This document shows, one piece after another, positions 10,603 through 21,693 of a DNA stretch of 64,000 bases. Origin of the DNA: Hygrophila difformis (Eukaryota > Streptophyta > Magnoliopsida > Lamiales > Acanthaceae). Under the pieces are notes generated by a model that saw nothing but the letters and a program-made list of their open reading frames with translations, was not told where the DNA came from and did no database searches. How positions within the stretch are numbered: position 1 is the stretch's first letter; each line of letters starts with the position of its first letter. Position numbers and translations under genes: made by a program. The stretch lies in the NCBI GenBank assembly GCA_030278955.1, contig JAOANR010000010.1:13561086-13625085 (forward strand), in the 5' to 3' direction.

Positions 10603-12254
10603 TGTAACACCCCGGTTTTTGGTCACCCAAGTCGGGATGTCACCGCCACATCCCCCTAGTAAGACACGGTTTCTCCGAGCTTACTAAAGAGATGCAAGGC
10701 TAGGTATTGCAGTATTTAAAACATTCAAATCATTCAAAATAGCCCATACAATATAATTCGAAAATAATATTAACATAGCGCAGCGGAAATAATAGTTTTA
10801 GTACAGTATCGCAGCGGAAAATATGAATAGGGCCGACATGGCCAGGACACGGGTTAAACAGGCCCGATCATAATATAGTCTAAAGTATGAATTTAAAAGC
10901 AAGATAATGTTTCCCAAAATCCCATGCATGAATCGTGCTCACACATGCTCATTCCACATATTCTGTAAGAAAAGGAATAAAAACGGTTTTGGTCGGCAAA
11001 CTTGCTGAGTAAGTTAACACATGCATGATCGTAGGGTTTAAAAGCCATTAATTTTAATAATTTAATAAAAGCATGATAATAACATAATATTTAATTTAAT
11101 CTAACCGATAGCATAATTTATTTCAGGGCTCTATTTAACAACACATTTTGCATGAGTTTAGCGCGCGGGGTCACCATCGTCCATTAAGGCACGAAGTGAA
11201 GCAGTTAGGGGGCACCCTGCAGAGCACTCACCCCTAATTTTAATTTATCAAGTTTGTAAGGGGATTTAATTTTTAAAAATCTGACTTTAATTGTATTCAT
11301 TTAAAAATAATATCTCAACTCATTTCAACCCTAAAGGTCAATTCCATGTTTCAACAAGATTTCAAGATTTGATTTCCGGTACCACAGTTTACTCTAAAAT
11401 TCGTCTAAAATCAGATTTAATTCCAAAAATTATAAACTTTCACAACTTACTCAGAAACATCGAGATCTACAACTTTTATAAACTTCGAATCGTATATAGA
11501 ACAAAGATCGGATCGAGACTTACCACAACTATGGAGATCTTAGAATTTTCGTCCAACAGTGTTCGCCTTGGTTTCGTGCCTCCGACGACTCCGGATTTAG
11601 GGTTTCGAATGTGTAGAAAGTTGTAGGGTTTTGTAAAAGTATTCGGAGCTCCTAGGAGGTCTTATTTATAAATATCTAAGACCTAGGGCGTCCAAAATCT
11701 GACCCCAAGGGTCTTGGGTCGAGAGACGTTCAACCGAAAGTCGAAAAATCCGCGTTCGGGCGAGAGATTCACGCAACGAACGAATCTGTCGCGTGGCGCG
11801 GTCGTGGCGCGCCCAATGCCTATGGACCGTGCGGCCACCGCGCCGACTTCGCCTGGACTTCGGTCCGGGCGGGTCGTGCGATCCGTCGTGCCTTTCCTCC
11901 TCTCTTTCGGATTTCTATCCCTCTATGCTCCCGAATTCCGATTTTCGGGGTATCTTCGGGTTTCTACCTTCTCTCTAAATTTTTACTCGGGTCTAATTGG
12001 ATGTTTGGACTCGAATTCTCGAGTTCATTGGTGTCGGGTTTCGGTGTACAATTTATTTACCTTTAATAATTCTTTTTATTTAATTAAATTCCTTTAATTC
12101 TTTTTTTAAGTAAAAATCTCATTTCTCATTTCCTTATCTTTATTTATTTCTTTATTTGCTGGATTTATTTATTTATTTACGGTATTTATTTTATTTATTA
12201 TTTATTTATTTAATTATTGTTTTATTTTATGATGGAAAATTCTCGGGTATTACA
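10603..12254 (-). repeat. Ty3-A 3' LTR (1652 bp, two internal deletions)
   Basis: In the minus direction it begins TGTAATACCCGAG and ends GGGGTGTTACA. Compared with the 2600-bp partner LTR it lacks two blocks, matching partner positions of about 18771-19055 (near 11155 here) and 19380-20055 (near 11480 here). The remaining sequence differs from the partner at only scattered positions. A TATA-like TTATAAATAAG (minus) lies at about 11661-11671. Confidence 0.92.
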
Positions 12255-12270
12255 GTCTACCCTCCTTAAG
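12255..12270 (-). other. Ty3-A polypurine tract
   Basis: In the minus direction CTTAAGGAGGGTAGAC lies directly before the 3' LTR start TGTAATACCC. Purine runs at this place prime plus-strand DNA synthesis in LTR retrotransposons. Ty3-B has the same sequence at 40322-40337. Confidence 0.8.
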
Positions 12271-12494
12271 AATCAACTTCGTCCTCGAAGTTGTGTTTCG
12301 GCTTTTCTCGTGCTAAGGTCTTTCTCGTGCTAAGGTCTTGTGTTTGTTTTCTTATGTTGTGACTGAACTTAGAATTAAAACTTCTAAGCTGCCTACGTAC
12401 CCGGTAAAGGGATCAAGCCATAACGTAGTTCAAAAGTTTACAAAACTGCACGAAAAATAGGTGGTATGACATCCTCTCCCCCTTAAGATTGCAG

Positions 12495-13815
12495 TTATGT
12501 CCCCATAACTGTGTCGGTATCGGTTTGGAACAATGTCGGGTAGCGTTCTCTCATGTCGGATTCTACTTCCCAAGTTGCCGTCTCACTTTCGTGGTTTGAC
12601 CAAAGAACCTTGATCATTTTGACGGTTTTGTTCCTCGTTACTCGTTCCTTAGTATCGAGAATACGCACTGGGACTTCTTCGTAAGTCAAATCTTCATCGA
12701 GCTCAATTATCTCCGGTTGAAGTACATGTGTCGGGTCCGGCACATACTTCTTTAGTTGCGAGACATGGAAGACATTATGAACTCTATCTAAGTGTGGCGG
12801 TAAAGCCAATCGGTAGGCTAGAGTTCCGACTCGTTCTAGAATTTCGTAAGGTCCTATATATCGAGGACTTAACTTTCCTCGTTTGCCAAAGCGCATCACC
12901 CCCTTCATGGGTGATATCTTTAGCATGACCCTATCTCCCACTTGAAATTCTAGGTCTCGTCGTCTCACGTCGGCATAACTCTTTTGACGGTCTTGTGCGG
13001 CTTTCATCTTTCCTTGAATCACTTTGATTTGTTGAGCCATGTCTTCGATAAGTTGTGGTCCCACTACCATGGACTTATCGTTTTCTTCCCAGCTCAACGG
13101 GCTTCGGCACTTTCGTCCATACAACGCCTCGAAAGGTGCCATGCCGATGCTAGCATGGTAGCTATTATTATAGAAAAACTCAATTAAGGGTAAATGAGAT
13201 TCCCAATTCCCTTTGAATTCCAACACGCATGCTCTCAGCATGTCTTCTAGTGTTTGGATTGTCCTCGGTTTGACCATCCGTCATCGGGTGGAATGCGGTG
13301 CTCATTTTGATTTGAGTACCGAGAGCTTTTTGTAGCTCCGTCCAGAAATGAGAGACAAATCTACTGTCTCTATCGGAAATGATATCGTGTGGTACTCCAT
13401 GTCGTCATACCACATTATCAATGTAGGTTCGGGTCAATTGGTCCATAGTCCACGTGTCTTTCATTGGGATAAATATGGCTGTCTTCGTTAGCCTATCCAC
13501 AATCACCCAAATCTTGTTCATGCCTCTAGGTGATCGGGGTAATCCCGAGACAAAGTCCATTGAGATGCTATCCCACTTCCAACTCGGAATCTCTAGTGGT
13601 TGCATCAATCCTAAGGGTTTATGTCGCACTGCCTTAACCTTTTGGCAGGTGAGACATCTCGCTACGAAGTTCGCCACTTCCTTCTTCATTCCCGGCCACC
13701 AATAGATCTTCTTCAGATCTTTGTATAGCTTGTCGCCTCCGGGATGTACGGAATATGGCGTGTTGTGCCCTTCCTCCATCAACCTTAGTTTCAACTCGGC
13801 ACATTTAAGAGGCAC
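12495..13815 (-). pseudogene. Ty3-A integrase with chromodomain-like C-terminus, broken
   Basis: The upstream frame (13815-13405) holds the zinc-binding HHCC module (HPGGDKLYKDL, then CLTCQK) and the first catalytic aspartate region SISMDFVSGLP. A TGA follows just after TYIDNVV, at an RHGVP context where a CGA codon is expected. The second catalytic region, [12 protein letters not shown], survives after it. Near 13277 a deletion of about two bases inside DGQTERT shifts the frame. The downstream ORF (13277-12495) contains [26 protein letters not shown], the GPYEILERVG motif and a chromodomain-like tail ending ATWEVESDMRERYP. Integrase inserts the cDNA; in chromoviruses the tail is thought to guide insertion to chromatin. 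Confidence 0.88.
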
Positions 13816-13895
13816 ACACCATCTCCCTTTAAAACGGATGCTTCCATCCTCGTGGACAGCAAATCCTATTGCCTTTCCTTCGGCAATATACCCTT

Positions 13896-14894
13896 TTATC
13901 TTCTTGAGTTTCGGGTCGCCCGGTTGAGCGAGCGGATCTCGTCCAATATTGGAGTTTCTACGACCATGGCATTGACCGTTTCTCTCACTGTGCCAGGATG
14001 CACAAGTTCTAACTCCAATCTCGCCAACTCCATGTACAATGCCGGCGGAATTACCAACGAGTTTGTCACGTGTTGGGTTTTCCGACTTAGGGCATCGGCT
14101 ACCACATTCGCCTTCCCCTCGTGGTATGCTATCTCTAAATCGTAGTCTTTAATAAGTTCCAACCACCTTCGCTGTCTCAAATTCAACTCCTTCTGAGTAA
14201 ATATATATTTCAAGCTCTTGTGGTCGGTGAACATTCGACACTTCCGCCCATAAAGATAATGTCTCCATATCTTTAGAGCGAAGACGACCGCTGCCAACTC
14301 CAGGTCGTGGGTCGGATAATTCTCCTCGTGGGGTTTTAGTTGGCGTGATGCATACGCTACGACTCTCGAGTCCTGCATCAAGACACAACCTAAACCTTCC
14401 TTCGAAGCATTGCTATATACTTCGAAGTCACCATTCTCTGATGGTAGTGTTAATACGGGTGTGGTTGTGAGTCGTTTCTTCAGTTCTTGAAACGCAGTCT
14501 CACACGCCTCTGTCCACTCGTATTTTGCTCCTTTCTTCAGTAGCTGGGTCAAAGGACGTGCAATCCTTGAAAAGTCCTTCACAAACCGTCTATAATACCC
14601 AGCTAATCCAAGGAAACTCCTTATTTCCGTTGGACTCTTCGGAGTTGCCCACTCCGTCACGGCAGAAACCTTTGCCGGATCCACTGATACTCCATCAGCG
14701 GATACTATGTGTCCGAGAAATGCCACTTCTTTCAACCAGAAATCGCATTTCGACAGCTTGTCGTATAGCTGATTCCTTCGCAAGATTTCTAACACTTGAT
14801 GTAAGTGTTTTGCATGCTCTTCCTCGCACTTTGAGTAGATCAGGATGTCGTCGATGAACACTACGACGCACTGATCTAACAATTCTCGGAACAC
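13896..14894 (-). pseudogene. Ty3-A reverse transcriptase C-half and RNase H
   Basis: Continues the RT after a frameshift at 14876-14894. The catalytic FIDDILIYS is intact, followed by LGHIVSADG and the connection domain ([16 protein letters not shown]). RNase H motifs follow: [22 protein letters not shown] and NVVADALSR. The first RNase H motif reads [14 protein letters not shown] where chromoviruses have an aspartate after Ser, so a likely catalytic D is N here. The ORF ends at 13896, in the linker ahead of integrase. A 79-aa minus ORF inside (14149-14388) is a shadow. Confidence 0.9.
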
Positions 14895-15958
14895 GTGTTC
14901 ATGAGATTCATGAACATGGCCGGAGCATTTGTTAACCCGAAGGATAACACTGTGAACTCGTAATGGCCATATCGCGTTTGAAATGCCATATTCGGAATGT
15001 CCTTCTCGGCGATCCTCAATTGATGATACCCAGATCGCAAATCGATCTTCGAGAATACTGAAGCTCCCTTCAGTTGATCAAACAGATCCTCTATTCTCGG
15101 TAGGGGATATTTATTCTTGATGGTCACTTGGTTTAGTCCTCGGTAATCTATGCAAAGATGTAGTCCTCCGTCTTTCTTCTTAACGAATAAAACCGGTGCT
15201 CCCCAAGGGGACGTACTCGGTCTTATGTAACCTTTCCCTAATAGTTCCTCGAGTTGTTCCTTTAACTCCTTCATTTCCAGTGGTGCCATCCGGTACGGAG
15301 CTTTTGAGACAGGCTCTGTCCCCGGAATGAGATCTATAGTGAATTCAAGATCTCTCTCAGGTGGCATGCCCGGAACGTCTTCAGGGAACACGTCCGGGTA
15401 TTCTCTTACCACTGGTATGCTATCAACCTTGTTTTCTTCCGCCTCAAGGTTGTGCACATAGCACGCATATAGTTCATACCCCTTACGCATCAAGTTACTT
15501 AATTTGAGTGCACTAACGATTTTGTTACTTTTCTTAGGGGGCTGAGAGTAAAAGATAACTCTCTTTCCCCTACTTTTTGACAAGGTGATCTTTTGCTTTT
15601 GGCATTCGATCACCGCCTTATACTGGGATAACCAATCCATCCCTAGTATGATGTCAAAGTCTCTTGAGTTAAATTCTACCAAGTTCGCGAAGAATTCTAC
15701 GTTCTTTATCACTATAGGAATTCCGTTATATCGTTTAGAGCAAGACACTACTTCTCCAGAAGGCAATTGAATTCCTAAGCTAATTCTCTCGCACTTAGGT
15801 AGATCTAACTCAGGCACTTTTGTTGATGCTATAATTGAGCAACTAGCTCCAGAATCAAATAGAATTCTAAGGGGCGTATTCAACACATAAAATGTACCTG
15901 CCATCACTTCTCCTTGCGCAGGCACGTCCGCTTGGTTCACCACGTTCAGCCTCCCCAT
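14876..15958 (-). pseudogene. Ty3-A protease and N-terminal reverse transcriptase
   Basis: The same frame as gag, entered after the TGA at 16037-16039. The aspartic protease has [13 protein letters not shown] and [10 protein letters not shown] starts at [17 protein letters not shown] and shows [46 protein letters not shown] and [13 protein letters not shown]. It runs out of frame at 14876, just before the FIDDI box that continues at 14894. The protease cuts the Gag-Pol polyprotein, and RT copies element RNA in virus-like particles (family knowledge). The split makes this copy inactive. Confidence 0.92.
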
Positions 15959-16036
15959 AGGGCGTCCCTGATTGCCCTGCTGATTCGCATTCGGCTGCTG
16001 ATTTTGTTGCTGGTTTTGATTCTGAGGGGGCAGAGG

Positions 16037-17221
16037 TCATTGGTTCTGGTTCTGGTTTTGCGGCCTATTTTGAGGGGGTATGTACCCTTGGTTATTCCCG
16101 TTTCGCCCGTTTTGATTTTGAGGCTGTTCTTGCCCCGCGACCAAATCGTCCCTTCTCGTTATGTTCTCGAGCCTAGTCCGGCAATCCCGTCGAACGTGAC
16201 CCATTCGACCGCATCGGTAACAGGCGCCTTGCTGCGGGCATCCCCTTGCCAGATGGGGTCGTCCACATCTCGGGCAAAGTGGTACCGGATCTTCTTGGTT
16301 GAACCTCCTCCCAGTGTTGTTTTGTTGGGGCCTATTCGACCCTCTGCGCTGCTCGTTCCTTCCAGTGTTGTTCTCGTTTCTTGAGTCTCGGCTTCTCTTG
16401 TCTTGGGGACCCCTGCTGGACTCCCCACTCACCCTTCTCTTCAGTTGCTGCACACGCGCTACCGCCACAGCGCGGTCATACACAGCTTGGAGGTCGGGGT
16501 AGTGTACCCCCGCGATCACCTCGCGAACAGACAGGTTCAGTCCCATCTCGAACTTTTGTGCCTTTCTGCATCCGTGGGTACGAGTCATGGTGCGAACCTC
16601 ACCAGTTCATTGAATCGTGTGTAGTACTCTTGTACGGTTTAGCCTCCTTGCTTCAGCGACAGGAATTCTTCGTACATGGCGGCTTTAGTACTCAAGGGAT
16701 AGAATCGATCCCTGAGCATCTCCATCATTTCCGCCCATGAGTAGGGCTCGTCATCCTCCGTCAGTTTGGCTTGTGTCGCCTGCCACCAGTCGTCAGCTTC
16801 GCCTCCCAAGTAGTATGAGGAGACGTGCACTCTTTCTCCTTCCGGACACTTGACTGCTCCCAGCAGCTTGTCGAAAGTCCGGATCCACTCCTCCAGTATA
16901 GCTGGATCCTCCTCACCAGCATAGTGGGGTGGCTGGTAGGGATTCACCATAGCCAGATAGTTAGGGCGAGCTTGGGGCGGAGGTACCGCCGCAGCTTGGC
17001 CCTGGTTGACTTGCGCGTTTCCTAGCGCAATCAAAACCTCCTCTATCGTCCGAAGACGATCGCCCACATTGTTCGGTGCGGGGCGCGTCCTGCGCACCTT
17101 GGGGTTGTTCCTCTATAGGTTGGGCCGGTTCCGTGACATTTGGAGGTATTTCGGTAGGTGTTTCAGTAGTGGTTTGGGGAGCGGGATAAGTTCTTCCTCT
17201 TCCTCTTCCTCTGGGTGCCAT
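16037..17221 (-). pseudogene. Ty3-A gag, capsid and nucleocapsid, frameshifted
   Basis: The start is ATG 17221 (MAPRGRGRGRTYPAPQ). A frameshift near 17090 moves the reading to the frame with APNNVGDRLRTIEE and the capsid region (HYAGEEDPAILEEWIRTFDK, SYYLGGEADDWW, MLRDRFYP), which stops at 16639. After that the frame holding TRFNELVRFAP and the nucleocapsid resumes to 16037. Two zinc-knuckle units are visible: CPRCGRPHLARGC and CYRCGRMGHVRRDC. A TGA at 16037-16039 separates gag from protease in the same frame. Gag forms the particle and packages RNA. Frame breaks leave the protein in three pieces. Confidence 0.9.
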
Positions 17222-17519
17222 TCTGGTACAAATAGGGTGGATTAGGACTTGTGAATTTAACTTATAGTCTAAGCAATTTCTATAAATGTATATGTGTTTT
17301 GTAGTTTAGCACGTGGTGCTCGATCGAACTAAGAAGCGTCGTACGCTTTGGGGTTTTATTTTATTTCGAATTTCTTTTTTTCGGCTGTACGGACAGATCT
17401 GTCCGTTTTTTTTTCGATTTATTAAAAATGAATCGGGCATTTTATTTCCTTAAAAGAAATTTTTTTTGTACAAAAGTAGAAATATTTTCCTAGCAAAATA
17501 GTATCTAACAATAGAATCT

Positions 17520-17855
17520 CTAGTGTCTCATGACGTCCTCCGGCGGGGTAGCAGGATCTTCCTCCGGATCTTCCTCCTCCGAACTCGGCGGCAGTAGCTC
17601 GTCAAAGATAGTGTTTAAGTCTTGCCCGTGGGCATCGATGTATTCCTTTAGTATTAAGTTTTGTGTAGTGAGGGTTTGGACTTGGCGTTCGAGTTGGTTT
17701 ATGCGGTGATGATCCGCCTCTCTCAAGTTGCCCATGTGATGTAAATTGGCCTCCAATTGAGCCATACGGTACTTCATTTGCTCTAAGGTTTGGTGGGAAT
17801 CGAGATGAACGCTCATCATCCTGACCATCAACTGCATCATGTCTTGACTAGCCAT
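17520..17855 (-). CDS. Extra 111-aa coiled-coil ORF between primer site and gag in Ty3-A
   Basis: An intact ORF from ATG 17855 to TAG 17520, on the same strand as gag and 298 nt upstream of it, in the element's leader. The protein is rich in Met, Gln, His and Leu with heptad-like spacing (MMQLMVRMMSVHLDSHQ, INQLERQVQTLTTQNLIL), which suggests a coiled coil. It ends in an acidic tail (SSEEEDPEEDP). There is no signal peptide or membrane segment. It is unbroken while gag and pol are wrecked, which is notable for a short ORF but could be chance. In Ty3-B the matching leader sequence loses homology right at the start codon. Function unknown; I do not recognise the family. Confidence 0.6.
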   Translation of the reverse strand: MASQDMMQLMVRMMSVHLDSHQTLEQMKYRMAQLEANLHHMGNLREADHHRINQLERQVQTLTTQNLILKEYIDAHGQDLNTIFDELLPPSSEEEDPEEDPATPPEDVMRH

Positions 17856-17870
17856 CTAGCGCAAGCAAGA

Positions 17871-17998
17871 GATCTAAGTTAATATTCGCCAAGATTCTAA
17901 GTTCAATTCGCCAAGATTCTAGGTTCAAATTCGCAAAGATTCTAAGTTCAAGTTTCGCCAAGATTCTAAGTTCAAGTTTCGCCAATATTCTAAGTTCA
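17871..17998. repeat. Leader tandem repeats, about 25 bp, five copies
   Basis: Variants of TTCGCCAAGATTCTAAGTTC are repeated five times just upstream (minus direction) of the extra ORF, between the primer site and its ATG. The copy number probably varies between elements. It may shape the RNA leader; no role is known to me. Confidence 0.75.
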
Positions 17999-18203
17999 TA
18001 GAAGAGATGCAATATGCAAATGCAAATGATGTTTCCCCCCAATAATAATTTAATGCACCACATATATATATATTTTTCTATGGGTTTTAAAATAAAAATT
18101 TTCCATGGAAATAATACTTTAAAATTTAAAATAATAGTCAAAATATTAATAATAGTTTAAAAATAATAATGGTTTTTAAAAATAATAGTTTAAAAATAGT
18201 CGG

Positions 18204-18215
18204 GCTCTGATACCA
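18204..18215 (-). other. Ty3-A primer binding site, initiator tRNA-Met
   Basis: The minus strand reads TGGTATCAGAGC three bases after the 5' LTR end. It is complementary to the 3' end of plant initiator tRNA-Met, the usual minus-strand primer of chromoviruses. Confidence 0.93.
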
Positions 18216-18218
18216 ACT

Positions 18219-20818
18219 TGTAACACCCCGGTTTTTTGTCACCCAGGTCGGGATGTCACCGCCACATCCCCCTAGTAAGACACGGTTTCTCCGAGCTTAC
18301 TAAAGAGATGCAAGGTTAGGTATTGCAGTATTTAAAACATTCAAATCATTCAAAATAACCCATACAATATAATTCGAAAATAATATTAACATAGCGCAGC
18401 GGAAATAATAGTTTTAGTACAGTATCGCAGCGGAAAATATGAATAGGGCCGACATGGCCAGGACACGGGTTAAACAGGCCCGTTCATAATATAGTCTAAA
18501 GTATGAATTTAAAAGCAAAATAATGTTTCCCAAAATCCCATGCATGAATCGTGCTCACACATGCTCATTCCACATATTCTGTAAGAAAAGGAATAAAAAC
18601 GGTTTTGGTCGGCAAACTTGCTGAGTAAGTTAACACATGCATGATCATAGGGTTTAAAAGCCATTAATTTTAATAATTTAATAAAAGCATGATAATAACA
18701 TAATATTTAATTTAATCTAACCGATAGCATAATTTATTTCAGGGCTCTATTTAACAACACATTTTGCATGACTTAGAATAATAGCCATAATTTAAATAAA
18801 GCATTTAAATAATTTAATTGGACATCAAACATAATTCAATTTAATTTAATTTAATTTAATATCCCCATTACATCTCCGATTTGGTATTTCAAAGTTTCAC
18901 GATAGCATCGCGATGTCAACAAGTTTAGCCGGTAGCCCGGCGGCCGCAACCGTATCAGCCATACCCAGTACCACTCCGGAGCCTCGGGAAACCCATGTGG
19001 ATATTCACGAGAGTGTAGACTCTGTGTTTCGCCGTTTTGGCAATATCATATCTCAAGTTTAGCGCGCGGGGTCACCATCGTCCATTAAGGCACGAAGTGA
19101 AGCAGTTAGGGGGCACCCTGCAGAGCACTCACCCCTAATTTTAATTTATCAAGTTTGTAAGGGGATTTAATTTTTAAAAATCTGACTTTAATTGTATTCA
19201 TTTAAAAATAATATCTCAACTCATTTCAACCCTAAAGGTCAATTCCATGTTTCAACAAGATTTCAAGATTTGATTTCCGGTAAACCACAGTTTACTCTAA
19301 AATTCGTCTAAAATCAGATTTAATTCCAAAAATTATAAAATTTCACGAATGACTCAGAAACATCGAGATCTACAACTTTCGTGTTTTAACTTTTTCAATC
19401 CGAGATACCTAAACAGGTCAAAATCACCAATTTTCGTAGAAGAATAATTCTGTCCGAATTTAATGTACCACAGTTTAAAGATTTCGAATTCTACCATAGT
19501 AATCCAACTCCAAATTTGATGAAATTTTACAGAGATCATATTAAGACAATTATCTATGACTTTCATGTTCGGCCAAAGATCTAAAACGGTCTGGAACCTA
19601 TGTCAAAAATGTGATCAAAATCATTCCTAAGTTCTGTCAAGAATTTCAAGATCTAGATTCAAGCAGTTCGGTTTCGGTTGATTTTCACATATCAAATCAT
19701 CTCTAAAAATTCTTAAAAATTTGAAGTAGATAGATCTAAGCCTTAGGAACGTTTTTCATGTTTTAGGTTTTTCCGTTTGAAGCCGTTTTAAGATTCGGAA
19801 AAATTCATTAAATCTGTTGCGTCGGTAGGAAGTATAAATAGACAGATTTTCGATTTCTTGTTAATCTTTTAGTTTTGAATGTTTTAATTCATCCCAAAAC
19901 CATGTAAGAGTTAACTTACAGAGTTGTGAACGTCCGGGATCGTCTATTTCGAAGGCGTGGCTTCCAGTCCACCGTTTCTCCTCTCCGTTCGTCGGGTTCT
20001 ACGATCTAGATCCAATACGAGGTGTAGAAGAGAAAAGAAGAAGATTAGGATTCGTTTTCGAATCATATATAGAACAAAGATCGAATCGAGACTTACCACG
20101 ACTATGGAGATCTTAGAATTTTCGTTCAACAGTGTTCGCCTTGGTTTCGTGCCACCGACGACTCCGGATTTAGGGTTTCGAATGTGTAGAAAGTTGCAGG
20201 GTTTTGTAAAAGTATTCGGAGCTCCTAGGAGGTCTTATTTATAGATATCTAAGACCTAGGGCGTCCAAAATCTGACCCCAAGGGTCTTGGGTCGAGAGAC
20301 GTTCAACCGAAAGTCGAAAAATCCGCGTTCGGGCGAGAGATTCACGCAACGGGCGAATCTGTCGCGTGGCGCGGTCGTGGCGCGCCAAATGCCTATGGAC
20401 CGCGCGGCCACCGCGCCGACTTCGCCTGGACTTCTGTCCGGGCGGGTCGTGCGATCCGTCGTGCCTTTCCTCATCTCTTTCGGATTTCTATCCCTCTGTG
20501 CTCCCGAATTCCGATTTCCGGGGTATCTTCGGGTTTCTACCTTCTCTCTAAATTTTTACTCGTGTCTAATTGGATGTTTGGACTCGAATTCTCGAGTTCA
20601 TTGGTGTCGGGTTTCGGTGTACAATTTATTTACCTTTAATAATTCTTTTTATTTAATTAAATTCCTTTTTTAAGTAAAAATCTCATTTCTCATTTCCTTA
20701 TCTTTATTTATTTCTTTATTTGCTGGATTTATTTATTTATTTATGGTATTTATTTTATTTATTATTTATTTATTTAATTATTGTTTTATTTTATAATGGA
20801 AAATTCTCGGGTATTACA
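18219..20818 (-). repeat. Ty3-A 5' LTR (2600 bp, complete)
   Basis: A TG...CA-bounded LTR in the minus direction (TGTAATACCCGAG to GGGGTGTTACA). It carries two blocks missing from the partner LTR (18771-19055 and about 19380-20055). A TATA-like CTATAAATAAGACC on the minus strand at 20231-20245, about 575 nt inside, probably marks the U3 promoter, leaving a long transcribed R-U5. ORFs on the plus strand (19957-20244, 20287-20673) also occur in the other LTR and are antisense chance frames. Confidence 0.93.
20231..20245 (-). promoter_or_regulatory. Putative TATA box of Ty3-A 5' LTR
   Basis: The minus strand reads CTATAAATAAGACC about 575 nt from the LTR start, a fit to a plant TATA box in U3. 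The equivalent site in Ty3-B LTRs (minus CTATAAATAACC, 39781-39790 and 44421-44430) is conserved although the surrounding sequence has diverged, which supports a functional element. No transcription start was measured. Confidence 0.5.
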
Positions 20819-20971
20819 CATGGACAACTATACGTTGCTGTGTCGCGTGTGGTAAGGCATTCCGGTTTGAAATTTTTATTGTCGAAGAACGAGGATCCTC
20901 ATGAAAATAAATTCACATTGAATGTTGTGTACAGAGAAATTCTACAAAAAAATTTGAATACATTTGTTTGA
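20819..20971 (+). pseudogene. Helitron helicase C-terminal fragment
   Basis: Reads HGQLYVAVSRVVRHSGLKFL, the conserved C-terminal motif VI region of the PIF1-like helicase carried by RepHel proteins, then the ordinary variable tail to a TGA at 20969-20971. The first residues are completed by the duplicated target site: upstream bases ATTTTTACTCATGG at 10589-10602 would encode IFTHG in the same frame, so Ty3-A interrupted the coding sequence. Nothing of the rest of the helicase or the Rep nuclease is seen upstream of 10580. Confidence 0.8.
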
Positions 20972-21356
20972 TTATATACTATGTTTTTATTAATGTTTTT
21001 TACTTTTCATGTTTCCACAAATTATTTATTTACATTACACAGCAAATATATTAATGTTTATAGCAATTTTTTTACTTTTCATGTATCAATAAATTATTTA
21101 TTTACAAATATAATCTACTTTACATTAAATATAATATAAATAATTTTCTTCAATAATTGATCCATTTGAGTAAATCTTCACGTAAATTTTCAGAATCATG
21201 ATTTTATATATAATATTGTTTAATATTAAAGATTGAATTTTCAATATATACTATTTCTATTACTTATAGACCAATGCTGCATATTTCATTTATAATTTTG
21301 TAATAAGAAGTTCCGATTTTAATTTTTGTTTTGTAGAAATAATAGTCATTGTGAGA

Positions 21357-21552
21357 ACAAATCCATGCATAATGCTGTATTTAGACAAATAAATATCAAA
21401 ATTATAAAACTTTTCGTTGATAATATGAAGATATAAATTATAACTTTATTGTAGGACAATCCATGCATAATGTTGTGTTTAGACAAATAAATATCAAAAT
21501 TATAAAACTTTCGGTGATAATATTAAGATATAAATTATAACTTTATTGTAGG
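21357..21552. repeat. Two tandem copies of a ~97-bp unit near the Helitron 3' end
   Basis: ACAA(A)TCCATGCATAATG to CTTTATTGTAGG occurs twice in a row with few differences (for example CTTTTCGTTGATAATATGAAG versus CTTTCGGTGATAATATTAAG, shown in parts). It is a local duplication in the Helitron subterminal region. Confidence 0.8.
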
Positions 21553-21693
21553 AGTTAATAACAACATTAATTCCATCGAATTTATTTTACATCCATGCGC
21601 ATCGCGCGGGCGAGTGTACTAGTTTTTCTTTAATTTGAATGAATAAATGAATTTATCACCTCCTAATATAAGTATTACTAATAATGTTTTATT

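Larger units (their letters stand above)
10603..20818 (-). mobile_element. Ty3-A: Ty3/gypsy LTR retrotransposon, Tekay/Del-like chromovirus
   Basis: A 10.2-kb element flanked by the 5-bp duplication CATGG (10598-10602 and 20819-20823). In the minus direction the order is 5' LTR (20818-18219), tRNA-Met primer site, an extra coiled-coil ORF, gag, protease, RT, RNase H, integrase with a C-terminal chromodomain-like tail, polypurine tract, 3' LTR (12254-10603). Integrase after RNase H marks Ty3/gypsy. The tail reading PVRILDTKERV with ATWEVE is typical of the Tekay/Del chromovirus lineage. All enzymes are broken by frameshifts or stops. It sits inside a Helitron helicase remnant, splitting the codons for Thr-His-Gly-Gln. 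Confidence 0.95.
20819..21622 (+). mobile_element. Helitron 3' end, interrupted by Ty3-A
   Basis: The right part of a Helitron whose helicase remnant was split by Ty3-A; the left flank (about 10580-10602) belongs to it too. The 3' terminus fits the rule for Helitrons: a short GC hairpin (GCGCATCGCGC at 21597-21607), then about eleven bases, then CTAG at 21619-21622 followed by T. The last 260 bp resemble the fragment at 10253-10503. The 5' end (expected TC) was not found. No Rep domain is present, so this is a remnant. Confidence 0.8.

Noticed and set aside
11714..12097. 127-aa plus-strand ORF, repeated at 20287-20673
   Set aside because: Antisense ORF within both LTRs of Ty3-A; conserved only because the LTRs are repeats.
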